A stretch of DNA of 7,174 bases, taken from Gemmatimonadota bacterium (GTDB lineage: Bacteria; Gemmatimonadota; Gemmatimonadetes; Gemmatimonadales; Gemmatimonadaceae). Each line of letters begins with the position of its first letter. The stretch's first letter is position 1. Positions 1 to 5,610 of this stretch are shown here, piece by piece. The stretch is from assembly GCA_003131365.1 (NCBI GenBank), contig PKVB01000003.1, forward strand, positions 29,520 through 36,693, written 5' to 3'. The translations under genes and the position numbers were made by a program. The notes beneath the pieces were generated by a model. It saw only the letters and a program-made list of their open reading frames with translations. It was not told the DNA's origin and did not search any database.

Positions 1-1
1 G

Positions 2-319
2 ATCGACCGTCATCCCGTTACCGGTGCACTGTTTGAGGGAGTGACCGTGCCACATTGGGCGGCGGCGGTTGAAATCGTTCGTCGCGGCCAAGCCCTGGTC
101 CCCACGCTGCGATCACTGGGCTGGGACGTCGCGATCACCCCCGGCGGATCGGTGATTCTTGAGACGAATGCGTGGTGGGGAGTGGACGTGATCCAGCAAC
201 CGGGATTGCGCGGACTGGTGCGTGGCGAATTCATCGAGTTTATCGAGGAGCTCGGCGCGGCGCATATTATCCGCCGGGGGCGAAGAGTGAAGCCGCATGG
301 TTCCGCGCGGACAGGTTGA
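2..319 (+). CDS. Sugar-transfer-associated ATP-grasp protein, C-terminal part (5' end outside window)
   Basis: The reading frame is open from the window edge, so only the last 105 residues are present. They contain DRHPVTG, VPHW, GWDVAIT and then ILETNAWWG, the order seen at the C-terminal end of the sugar-transfer-associated ATP-grasp family (Pfam ATPgrasp_ST). There the Glu and Asn of the ETN motif are expected to bind Mg-ATP. Members are thought to ligate or modify cell-surface or exopolysaccharide-linked substrates; the actual substrate is unknown. By eye about 42 of 90 aligned residues match the complete paralog that faces it on the other strand. The conserved part ends at about position 266; the remaining 17 residues (IIRRGRRVKPHGSARTG) are basic, non-conserved and antisense to the neighbour's tail. 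A GTG at 41 is not a real start, because homology continues upstream of it (IDRHP at 2-16). Confidence 0.85.
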   Translation: MDRHPVTGALFEGVTVPHWAAAVEIVRRGQALVPTLRSLGWDVAITPGGSVILETNAWWGVDVIQQPGLRGLVRGEFIEFIEELGAAHIIRRGRRVKPHGSARTG

Positions 320-1403
320 CGACGTCGCCGTAACCGCGCTCCTCGAGAAACTCCCGGAATTCCCCCTGCACGAGCCCCTGTCGCCACGGCGCCTGAATGG
401 TGCGCTCCCCCCAGCACGGATTCACTTCGATCACCACCGGGCCCGTGTCCGTGATGGCCACGTCGTATGCGAGCGAGGCGAGTTCCGGAAAGCAGTCTGC
501 GATCCGGTGCGCCATGACGCGGGCCGCGGGCCAGTGCGGGATCACAGTTCCCGTGATCGCTGTACCCGTGAGGGGGTGGCGATCGACTCGCTCGAGGCCG
601 AACCAGCGTCGCGCCGGCCCGATCCTGCCCTCGACGGGATCAACCGGCGCGGCGAGCTGGCCCACACCGTGGGAAAAGTGATCGACCCCGGAGAGACCGA
701 TCGGGATTTTCCAGACCGATGGCGCCATGTGCACGGTGCCGTCGAGCATGCGAAATGTCGTCAGGCGCAGCGTGCCGAGCGTCTCGCCGGCGATGCGGGC
801 GAGTTGCGGATGCTGCGGGATTCGCTGCTCCACCTTCCAGAGCCCCTCCGTGGCTAGCACGGCCCGGAACCGATTCACCGTCCAGCGGGTGCCGTCGAGC
901 GCCTCGAGTCCGTTGGGAGTCGCCCGCCGAAAGACGTATACCGAACGCCCGGATCCTCCGTCGTCCGGCTTGATGACGATGCCGTCAGCTGGGGCATCGG
1001 CGAGGAGCAGGCGCACTCCGTCATCGCCGTGTCGGAATATGAACCGATCGGTGCTCGGTGCGATGCCGTTCCGGAGGGTAAGGAGGCAAAGGACCCGGCC
1101 GACGGAGATGCCGGCGTCTTCGAGCACCGCGGTGGTCCAGGCCTTGTTGCGGATCCGCAAGTTGGGCTCGCGCGGGTTCATCCGGTATTCAATCGCGCGG
1201 CGCTCGATGTTGCTCATCATCGTCATCCGCTCGGCGAGTGGGCGGGTCGTGTCCCAGAGTCCGTAGCCCATCAACTCGGCGCGGTCCATGCCTATGGCAT
1301 CGCGGAATCGTCGGAATTCGCGCCGTTGAATGCGCAGCGGAATACCGTGGTTCCACCGGATAATGGCGGCACTGGAGAGAAGGCGTCTGAGGCCCCGAAT
1401 CAT
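267..1403 (-). CDS. Sugar-transfer-associated ATP-grasp protein (complete paralog)
   Basis: A 378-residue protein with the full ATPgrasp_ST architecture. An N-terminal helical part (about 1-90) is followed by VIKPDDGGSG at 143-152, with Lys145 and a Gly-rich ATP-binding loop. Next come WKVEQRIPQHP at 189-199, TLRLTT at 211-216, DRHPLTG at 274-280, IPHW at 288-291, DVAIT at 314-318 and VIEVNPCWG at 324-332 (Glu326 and Asn328 as likely Mg ligands). The family is predicted to form amide or ester-type bonds in surface-polysaccharide pathways; substrate not deducible. I chose the ATG at 1403, which has GAGGT 12 bases upstream (a long spacing). The frame stays open to a TTG at 1466, but that codon has no ribosome binding site and the extra residues are Arg-rich and unconserved. 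It lies 125 bp downstream of, and codirectional with, the papain-like gene, so the two may be cotranscribed. The last 17 codons overlap the convergent paralog. Confidence 0.88.
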   Translation of the reverse strand: MIRGLRRLLSSAAIIRWNHGIPLRIQRREFRRFRDAIGMDRAELMGYGLWDTTRPLAERMTMMSNIERRAIEYRMNPREPNLRIRNKAWTTAVLEDAGISVGRVLCLLTLRNGIAPSTDRFIFRHGDDGVRLLLADAPADGIVIKPDDGGSGRSVYVFRRATPNGLEALDGTRWTVNRFRAVLATEGLWKVEQRIPQHPQLARIAGETLGTLRLTTFRMLDGTVHMAPSVWKIPIGLSGVDHFSHGVGQLAAPVDPVEGRIGPARRWFGLERVDRHPLTGTAITGTVIPHWPAARVMAHRIADCFPELASLAYDVAITDTGPVVIEVNPCWGERTIQAPWRQGLVQGEFREFLEERGYGDVVNLSARNHAASLFAPGG

Positions 1404-1430
1404 CCGGGAGTATGTACCTCGTGCCCACCG

Positions 1431-1452
1431 CTGCCGCAAGCGTCCGCGGCAG
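1431..1452. other. Perfect 7-bp inverted repeat (CTGCCGC / GCGGCAG) between two - strand genes
   Basis: CTGCCGC at 1431-1437 and GCGGCAG at 1446-1452 form a 7-bp stem with an 8-base loop. On the - strand it lies in the 125-bp gap between the papain-like gene stop and the ATP-grasp ATG, about 28 bases before that ATG. It could be a leader hairpin, a transcript-processing site or chance in GC-rich DNA. There is no T-run, so it is not a standard intrinsic terminator. Confidence 0.4.
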
Positions 1453-1528
1453 ACTGTTAGTGGCAAGAGCGTTCGCGGAATTCGCCGTCAAGTCAGCACG
1501 ATTCAGTCATTCATCAACGAAAGACGGA

Positions 1529-2047
1529 CTATCCTCCAGAGCTGGGGGATGATACCGGCGCGGCCACCCGCGCCCACGCCTCGTCCGCAGCAAGCGCGGG
1601 TGAGCTGGTCGTTGTTGACGCGTTTGCCAGACGCTCCAGGAATGCTCTGAGTTGCATGCCCGAACGGCCGACTACGTGGTCAAGTCCAGCCTCGCGCAAA
1701 ATGCGCGTGCCCCAACGCGAATGCCAATCAGACGATCGCTTGACAATTACCGCGTCGTCGACCTCATCGAATTGATCTGCCGTGATGTCCACGATGAAAC
1801 CATCCACCTGAAGCCAAGCGTGGATTTCGATGCCATCGTCGGTAACCCGCTTACCGAATACATATTCCAAAGACCGACCGGGACTCCCGGCCAATCGTGT
1901 TGCGAGCATGTCGACGGCATCGCCACAACTGCCCCGAGGGAAGTGCCGGAGCGAGATCGGTCTTGCCTCCGGTGGTACCGATATGATCTGGGTTCGGAGC
2001 GATTCCGCGACACTCCGAATGGTTTGCTCTTGGTCGGATTGCGTCAA
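1529..2047 (-). CDS. Hypothetical papain/transglutaminase-like protein with Cys-His-Asp signature
   Basis: A 172-residue cytoplasmic protein with no signal peptide or membrane segment. RHFPRGSCGDAVDMLATRL (34-52) places Cys41 at a helix start. IHAWLQVDG (75-83) supplies His76, and IVDITADQF (85-93) supplies Asp87. Cys, then His in an HAW motif, then Asp after a short strand is the layout of the transglutaminase/NlpC/papain-like fold, so a thiol hydrolase or acyltransferase activity is inferred. I recognise the motif set as recurring in uncharacterised bacterial proteins but know no function. The start is TTG at 2047; GGAGG five bases upstream supports it, and no ATG or GTG lies upstream in frame before the stop at 2126-2128. 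Residues 143-172 are a low-complexity Ser/Thr/Ala/Pro tail encoded across a copy of the GCAGCAAGC repeat, so the native domain probably ends near 142. GC is lower (roughly 55%) than in the ALDH gene. Confidence 0.75.
   Translation of the reverse strand: MTQSDQEQTIRSVAESLRTQIISVPPEARPISLRHFPRGSCGDAVDMLATRLAGSPGRSLEYVFGKRVTDDGIEIHAWLQVDGFIVDITADQFDEVDDAVIVKRSSDWHSRWGTRILREAGLDHVVGRSGMQLRAFLERLANASTTTSSPALAADEAWARVAAPVSSPSSGG
1531..1550. other. Inverted repeat at the 3' end of the papain-like gene
   Basis: ATCCTCCAG at 1531-1539 pairs with CTGGGGGAT at 1542-1550 (nine pairs including one G-U, two bases between the arms). It overlaps the last codons and stop of the papain-like gene. In the - direction it is followed by AGTCCGTCTTTCG, only a weak T-rich tail. 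It may act as a poor terminator or attenuator before the downstream ATP-grasp gene. Confidence 0.3.
1582..1604 (+). repeat. GCAGCAAGC repeat, copy 1 (inside the 3' end of the papain-like gene)
   Basis: CGTCCGCAGCAAGCGCG at 1582-1598 is identical over 17 bases to copy 3 at 5200-5216. With the following GGTGAG it matches copy 3 at 21 of 23 positions. It lies antisense in the low-complexity C-terminal tail of the papain-like gene. Confidence 0.6.
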
Positions 2048-2128
2048 TGTTGCCTCCGGCGGTCCAGCTGACGATTCTGCGCCTCTGCTGCGACGCGTGC
2101 GGGGTGACCGCGCAACCTTGTTACATCA

Positions 2129-2134
2129 ATGATA
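2129..2134 (-). promoter_or_regulatory. Possible -10 element for the papain-like/ATP-grasp genes
   Basis: Read on the - strand this is TATCAT (5 of 6 to TATAAT), within an AT-rich pocket (TATCATTGATGTAACA) of otherwise GC-rich intergenic DNA. It would give a transcript start about 75 bases before the TTG at 2047. No convincing -35 box is seen 16-18 bases upstream. Confidence 0.25.
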
Positions 2135-2214
2135 CCTGCGCAGCTACCCCGCACACCTCGGCAGACCTCGCGTTGCCTTGATCGGCATCCGATGGGCTTG
2201 GTGCCAACGCGCGT

Positions 2215-2283
2215 TTAGAGTTCCGGGCATCGCCTTCCTCGGTCTCGAGTTTTCAGCGCGGATTCGGCGGCGGTGTCGCTCAT
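2215..2283 (-). pseudogene. 22-codon frame overlapping the aldolase stop (ATGA); possible stub of a lost operon gene
   Basis: The aldolase stop TGA (2280-2282) overlaps an ATG (2281-2283) as ATGA, the classic arrangement for translational coupling. AAGG lies four bases upstream. The frame begins MSDTAAESALKTR and ends at TAA (2215-2217) after 22 codons. It could be the truncated or frameshifted start of a third catabolic gene, a real tiny peptide, or chance. I found no convincing continuation in other frames down to 2129. Confidence 0.3.
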
Positions 2284-2981
2284 GGGACCTTGGCAGCCCG
2301 CCCACGGCGGGCGCCCGCGACGGAATCGACCAGCCGCCGGGCCCGCGTAGTCAATTCGTCCCAACGGCCGTTTCGCACCAGCACTGGATCCAGCAACGCG
2401 GCAGCCATGCTGACCGCCGCCGCTCCGGCATCAATCCATTCCGCGGCGTTCTCCAGCGTCATGCCGCCGGACGGCACCAGTCGCAGGAACGGCAATGGCG
2501 CCAGGATGTTGCGAAAGAATTCCGGACCTACCGAACACGCCGGGTAGACCTTCACTAGCGAGGCGCCCAGACGCCAGGCTCGCAGGATTTCGGACGGCGA
2601 GAGCGCGCCTGGAATACAGACCACCTCGTGCTCCACGCAATAGCGGATCACGTCGGGTTCGAGTGTCGGACTCACCACGAAGCGTGCCCCGGCGTCGATC
2701 ACCTCGCGCGCGGCTGCTTCGTCGAGCACGGTACCCGCACCGATCAGGCATCCCGGGATGTCGGCGGCAACCAGCTCCCGGACCGCGTCGATCGCGCCGG
2801 GCGTGGTTAGCGTGACCTCGAACGCGCCGATGCCGCCCGCAACCACCGCTTCCGCGGCGCGACGGAGCGATCCGGCTTCGTTTCGCCGCACCACGGCAAT
2901 GACGCCGCTCTTGAGCAGGTGAGCGAGGTCGGGAGAGATCGCGGCAGCATCCCGGGATATCATAGTGGATGCAGTGGTCAT
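2280..2981 (-). CDS. eda: KDPG/KHG-family aldolase (2-keto-3-deoxy-6-phosphogluconate / 4-hydroxy-2-oxoglutarate aldolase)
   Basis: A 233-residue cytoplasmic class I aldolase of the Eda family, which cleaves a 2-keto-3-deoxy acid (KDPG, KDPGal or 4-hydroxy-2-oxoglutarate) to pyruvate plus an aldehyde. The (beta/alpha)8 landmarks are present in order: SGVIAVVR (25-32), FEVTLTTP (54-61) with catalytic Glu55, GAGTV (81-85), RFVVSP (100-105), VKVYPA (143-148) with Schiff-base Lys144, and phosphate-loop-like PSGG (170-173). The Arg that follows the catalytic Glu in E. coli Eda (EVTLRT) is Thr59 here, so the true substrate may not be KDPG; the symbol is meant at family level. The ATG at 2981 has AGGAG seven bases upstream. 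The frame extends to 3053, but those codons are unconserved. It follows the aldehyde dehydrogenase by 90 bp on the same strand and probably shares its transcript. Confidence 0.9.
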   Translation of the reverse strand: MTTASTMISRDAAAISPDLAHLLKSGVIAVVRRNEAGSLRRAAEAVVAGGIGAFEVTLTTPGAIDAVRELVAADIPGCLIGAGTVLDEAAAREVIDAGARFVVSPTLEPDVIRYCVEHEVVCIPGALSPSEILRAWRLGASLVKVYPACSVGPEFFRNILAPLPFLRLVPSGGMTLENAAEWIDAGAAAVSMAAALLDPVLVRNGRWDELTTRARRLVDSVAGARRGRAAKVP

Positions 2982-3014
2982 GCTGGTCTCCTGTCGATTC
3001 AGTGTTCTGTCCGG

Positions 3015-3023
3015 GCAGCAAGC
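3015..3023 (+). repeat. GCAGCAAGC repeat, copy 2 (degenerate)
   Basis: GCAGCAAGC followed by CGATGAG lies in the 90-bp gap between the ALDH and aldolase genes. It shares the nine-base core and a loosely similar right flank (CGA.T.AG) with copies 3 and 4, but not the left flank. Confidence 0.35.
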
Positions 3024-3071
3024 CGATGAGTCATCACTTGCAACAAGCGTCAACGATAGGGCCGCTGGCAG

Positions 3072-4463
3072 CTAGCGCAAGAGAAAACCGAGCATCCGCT
3101 CGAACAGCTTCCCGTACGGCGGCCGCATCAAGCCGACGGCATTGATTCGCGACTGGATGAACACCGATTTGGCGTGACTGAAGGTCCGGAACCCTTCGAA
3201 CCCGTGATAGGCTCCCATGCCGCTCGCGCCGATGCCGCCGAAGGGGAGGTTCTCCTGTGCGATGTGCATCAGCGTATCGTTGATCGTCACGCCGCCGGAT
3301 GTCGTGCGCGCCAGCATGGCGCGGCGCCCGGGACCATCGCTGCCGAATAGGTACAGTGACAATGGGCGCGGACGGGCATTCACGAAGTTGATCGCGTCAT
3401 CCAGGCTGTGGTACGGCACGATCGGCAGCACCGGACCGAAAATCTCCTCCTGCATCACCTTCATGTCGTCGGTGACGCCGGCGATCAGCACCGGCGAAAG
3501 AATTCGGCCATCGGCTGCTGCGGGCGCGAGCTCCACGATGCGCGCTCCCTTCGCGCGAGCGTCGTCGATCAGTCCGGTGAGCCGAGCGTAGTGTGCCGCG
3601 TTGATGATCGAGGTGTAGTCCGGATTGCCGGCGATCGTCGGGTAGAGGCGGTGCACAGCGGCGGTCATCTGCGCGATGAAGGGCTCGACGGCCTCCTCCG
3701 GCACCAGTGCGTAGTCCGGGGCGATGCAAGTCTGGCCGGCGTTGAACAGCTTGCCATTCGCGATGCTTCCCGCCGCACGGCCGAGCGGGAATCCGCGCTC
3801 GACGATCGCCGGCGACTTGCCACCGAGTTCGAGTGTGACCGGCACGAGGTGCTCGCTCGCCGCCTGCATCACCTTCCGACCCACGGGCGTGCTGCCGGTG
3901 AAGAAGAGGTGATCGAACGGCAACCGGGCGAACTCCGCGCCGATTGCAGCACCGCCCGTCACGACGGCGACCTGGTCGATAGGGAATGCTTCGCCGAGCA
4001 GCCCCGCGAGCAGCGTCGATGTGGCGGGCGTGAACTCCGACGGCTTGAGCATCACCCGGTTACCGGCGGCGATTGCTGCGGCCATTGGCGGGAACGCGAG
4101 AAAGATTGGATAGTTCCACGGCGAGATGATGCCCACCACGCCCAATGGCTGATGGATCACTTGCGCCCGCCCCGGTCGGAAGTACCACGCGACGCTGCGG
4201 CGTTCCGGGCGCATCCATTTGCCGATGTGACGCTGCAGGTGATCGATACCAGCAACCGTGGGGAAAAGGTCGCCGAACCGCGTCTCTGCGTGCGAACGGT
4301 GGCCAAAGTCCGCGCTGATCGCGGTCGCAATGTCTCGCTGATTGTCGAGCAGCAGCCGTTTCAACCCGTCGAGATGCCCACGGCGTGTGGCAAGATCGGG
4401 CGCGCCGTCACGGACGAAGGCCCCGCGTTGCTGGTCGAGTACCTGGCTGGGCGATGCCGGCAT
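3072..4463 (-). CDS. NAD(P)-dependent aldehyde dehydrogenase, coniferyl-aldehyde-dehydrogenase type
   Basis: A 463-residue cytoplasmic ALDH oxidising an aldehyde to the carboxylate with NAD(P)+. Catalytic landmarks are all present: SPWNYP (114-119, oxyanion Asn117), LKPSE (139-143, Lys140), FFTGSTPVG (187-195, nucleotide-binding turn), LELGGKSP (211-218, general base Glu212), NAGQTC (241-246, nucleophile Cys246), EEIFGP (339-344) and PFGGIGASGMG (407-417). Length, the YHGFEGFRTFSHAKSV segment and the C-terminal MRPPYGK motif fit the coniferyl aldehyde dehydrogenase/class 3-like subgroup, which lacks a long N-terminal extension. The physiological substrate is unproven: an aromatic aldehyde, a fatty aldehyde, or the aldehyde released by the downstream aldolase. 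The ATG at 4463 has GAGG four bases upstream; the open frame beyond it to 4670 has no homology. GC is high (about 70% over 3781-3900 by hand count). Confidence 0.92.
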   Translation of the reverse strand: MPASPSQVLDQQRGAFVRDGAPDLATRRGHLDGLKRLLLDNQRDIATAISADFGHRSHAETRFGDLFPTVAGIDHLQRHIGKWMRPERRSVAWYFRPGRAQVIHQPLGVVGIISPWNYPIFLAFPPMAAAIAAGNRVMLKPSEFTPATSTLLAGLLGEAFPIDQVAVVTGGAAIGAEFARLPFDHLFFTGSTPVGRKVMQAASEHLVPVTLELGGKSPAIVERGFPLGRAAGSIANGKLFNAGQTCIAPDYALVPEEAVEPFIAQMTAAVHRLYPTIAGNPDYTSIINAAHYARLTGLIDDARAKGARIVELAPAAADGRILSPVLIAGVTDDMKVMQEEIFGPVLPIVPYHSLDDAINFVNARPRPLSLYLFGSDGPGRRAMLARTTSGGVTINDTLMHIAQENLPFGGIGASGMGAYHGFEGFRTFSHAKSVFIQSRINAVGLMRPPYGKLFERMLGFLLR

Positions 4464-4503
4464 GGCGCCTCGGGGATGACACTGGACCGACCGGCGAAGC
4501 GAA

Positions 4504-4509
4504 TAAATA
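4504..4509 (-). promoter_or_regulatory. Possible -10 element for the ALDH-aldolase genes
   Basis: On the - strand this reads TATTTA, in the only AT-rich pocket (CTATTTATTCG) upstream of the ALDH start. It would give a leader of about 34 bases. No good -35 box is visible. Confidence 0.25.
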
Positions 4510-4583
4510 GCCACGGATGCCGGCCGTTGGATCGGTGCATCACTACCGTGCGGACCTGCTGCGGTGCCCCAACGTGATCGGGG

Positions 4584-4596
4584 CGTCCGCAGGACG
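4584..4596. promoter_or_regulatory. Inverted repeat CGTCC-gca-GGACG in the divergent ALDH/pilin intergenic region
   Basis: A perfect 5-bp inverted repeat with a three-base centre, about 65-80 bases upstream of the sigma-54 promoter of the pilin gene and 120 bases upstream of the ALDH start. The position would suit an activator or repressor site, but the arms are short and chance is quite possible. I cannot match it to a known regulator. Confidence 0.2.
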
Positions 4597-4661
4597 ATGC
4601 CCGGTCGCCCGAACAATCCGAACACGTTGTCGCTCAATGACTTGGAATGATGCTCGCTGGG

Positions 4662-4677
4662 TGGCACCACCGTTGCA
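4662..4677 (+). promoter_or_regulatory. Sigma-54 (RpoN) promoter of the pilin gene
   Basis: TGGCAC (4662-4667), five bases, then TTGCA (4673-4677) matches the -24/-12 consensus TGGCACRNNNNTTGCW at every position but the R. The invariant GG and GC have the required spacing (G4664 to C4676 is 12 bases). The predicted start is near 4688, about 60 bases before the pilin ATG. Sigma-54 control through PilS/PilR is established for pilA in Pseudomonas and other bacteria, so the context supports the call. Confidence 0.7.
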
Positions 4678-4747
4678 CTGGGACAACTGCAGCCAGGTGC
4701 CGCACCGCCCGGCGTCGTTAGTTGGCAATCGTCGTCAGGGAGAAGCG

Positions 4748-5134
4748 ATGTCCCGCAATCGGAACGGGTTCACCATCATTGAGTTACTGGTCGTGATCCT
4801 GATCATCGGCATTCTCACCGGCATCGCTCTTCCAAAGCTCGGGGCATCACGGGACAAGGCCAAGCTCGCCGCCGTGCTCTCGGATGTGCGCGACGCTGAA
4901 ACCGCCGAGGAAGCGTACTATGCGGACAACGGCGGATATGCGACGTTTCCCCAGTTGCAGGCGGCGACCAACTTCGCCGTCTCGCCCGGGACGACCATGA
5001 CGATAACACCGGGGACGGATGGGTACACGGTTGATGCCAGTAATGGCAGTATTACTACCGGTCCCACCAGCTGCACCGTCGCCGTCGGCTCGGGCGTATC
5101 GGCGACAGTCGACAGCAAGATCACCTGCCCCTGA
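4748..5134 (+). CDS. Type IV pilin / type II secretion pseudopilin-like protein
   Basis: A 128-residue prepilin. The short basic leader MSRNRNG is followed by FTIIELLVVILIIGIL: prepilin peptidase (PilD) should cut after Gly7 and methylate Phe8. The Glu at position 5 of the mature chain (Glu12) and the hydrophobic helix that packs the pilus core are present. The helix continues through DKAKLAAVLSDVRDAETAEEAYYADNGG. The globular part (about 66-128) is beta-rich, with Cys109 and Cys127 likely forming the C-terminal D-region disulfide. The 121-residue mature chain is small, like short pilins and GspG-type pseudopilins. The ATG at 4748 is preceded by GGGAG at five bases; an in-frame extension upstream has no homology and would disrupt the leader. 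It stands alone without pilus assembly genes nearby, is transcribed divergently from the ALDH operon, and has a sigma-54 promoter upstream. Confidence 0.9.
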   Translation: MSRNRNGFTIIELLVVILIIGILTGIALPKLGASRDKAKLAAVLSDVRDAETAEEAYYADNGGYATFPQLQAATNFAVSPGTTMTITPGTDGYTVDASNGSITTGPTSCTVAVGSGVSATVDSKITCP

Positions 5135-5199
5135 ACGATGCGGGGTCGGTGCCGCCTCCTCAATCAATCCGGTAGCGCGGCGGCCGAGGTGCTTGGGCC

Positions 5200-5233
5200 C
5201 GTCCGCAGCAAGCGCGAGTAAGGCGGCGCGTCA
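5200..5233 (+). repeat. GCAGCAAGC repeat, copy 3 (downstream of the pilin gene)
   Basis: CGTCCGCAGCAAGCGCG at 5200-5216 is shared exactly with copy 1. The 31-base stretch 5203-5233 matches copy 4 (7076-7106) at about 26 positions, with consensus core CCGCAGCAAGCGCGA then nTnAGGCnGCnnGTCA. Its right part overlaps a small hairpin (GGCGC 5225-5229 with GCGCC 5238-5242). It lies 66 bases after the pilin stop. Confidence 0.6.
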
Positions 5234-5259
5234 AGGTGCGCCCGGACGTCGCCACATCT

Positions 5260-5436
5260 CTAGTGAGGTCGTGCCGGGCGATACCCCGACCCGCGCAGCA
5301 CCGTCCCCGGCAGCGCGTTGGTCATCACGCCGTCGGCGATCACCGGCACGCCGTTCACCAGCACATTCTGCATCCCGATCGCCAGCTGGTTCGGGTTCGC
5401 GAACGTCGCAACGTCGCGAATGGAGTCTCCCCCCAC
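5260..5436 (-). pseudogene. C-terminal remnant of an amidohydrolase (N-acyl-D-amino-acid deacylase type)
   Basis: Only about 58 codons remain, ending at TAG (5260-5262). The peptide contains DSIRDVATFANPNQLAIG, then VLVNGVPVIADG, then ALPGTVLRG, the typical end of metal-dependent amidohydrolases of the D-aminoacylase group. In that group the last beta-strands return to the small beta-sandwich domain next to the TIM barrel. The whole barrel, with its metal ligands, is missing: an in-frame stop lies near 5462 and no homologous sequence continues upstream of about 5430 in any - strand frame. No function can remain. It marks a gene lost by deletion, between the pilin and VOC genes. Confidence 0.7.
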
Positions 5437-5543
5437 GTAGCCTGACGTCAGCCTAGAATCGCTTCACATTATTACCGGTGTTGACACGCTCGGTGAACCC
5501 ACCCGGTCCCCCAGCAGGCACAACCCGGGGCTGGACTCGCCGC

Positions 5544-5572
5544 TTGCTCCCGGCGCGGGGACATTGCATACT
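5544..5572 (+). promoter_or_regulatory. Candidate sigma-70-type promoter for the VOC gene
   Basis: TTGCTC (5544-5549), a 17-base spacer and CATACT (5567-5572) form a plausible -35/-10 pair, each with about 4 of 6 consensus bases. The start would be near 5579, about 32 bases before the GTG start. The region 5473-5543 upstream shows nothing else recognisable. Confidence 0.35.
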
Positions 5573-5610
5573 CGACGTGCCGCGATTGAAATTTCTATCG
5601 GGAGCCAAGG

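Noticed and set aside
297..1460. Several + strand open frames opposite the ATP-grasp gene
   Set aside because: They are antisense shadows in GC-rich DNA with no recognisable motifs or ribosome binding sites.
2179..2217. Short + strand frame reading DRHPMGLVPT, resembling the ATP-grasp DRHP-TG motif
   Set aside because: It stops after 12 codons and nothing before or after matches the family; taken as chance.
2982..3053. Longer N-terminus for the aldolase from an upstream start at 3053
   Set aside because: The added residues are unconserved, and the ATG at 2981 has a well-spaced AGGAG.
3408..4577. Long open frame (389 codons) on the + strand opposite the ALDH gene
   Set aside because: It is a shadow of the high-GC ALDH coding strand: Arg/His-rich with no domains, while the - strand product has all ALDH catalytic motifs.
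5434..5480. Possible - strand promoter (TTCACC... with TAATAA) upstream of the amidohydrolase remnant
   Set aside because: Weak matches, and it would drive only a gene fragment.
5481..5486. Perfect -35 box TTGACA upstream of the VOC gene
   Set aside because: No acceptable -10 element lies 16-18 bases downstream (GC-rich CCGGTC); the pair at 5544-5572 is better placed.
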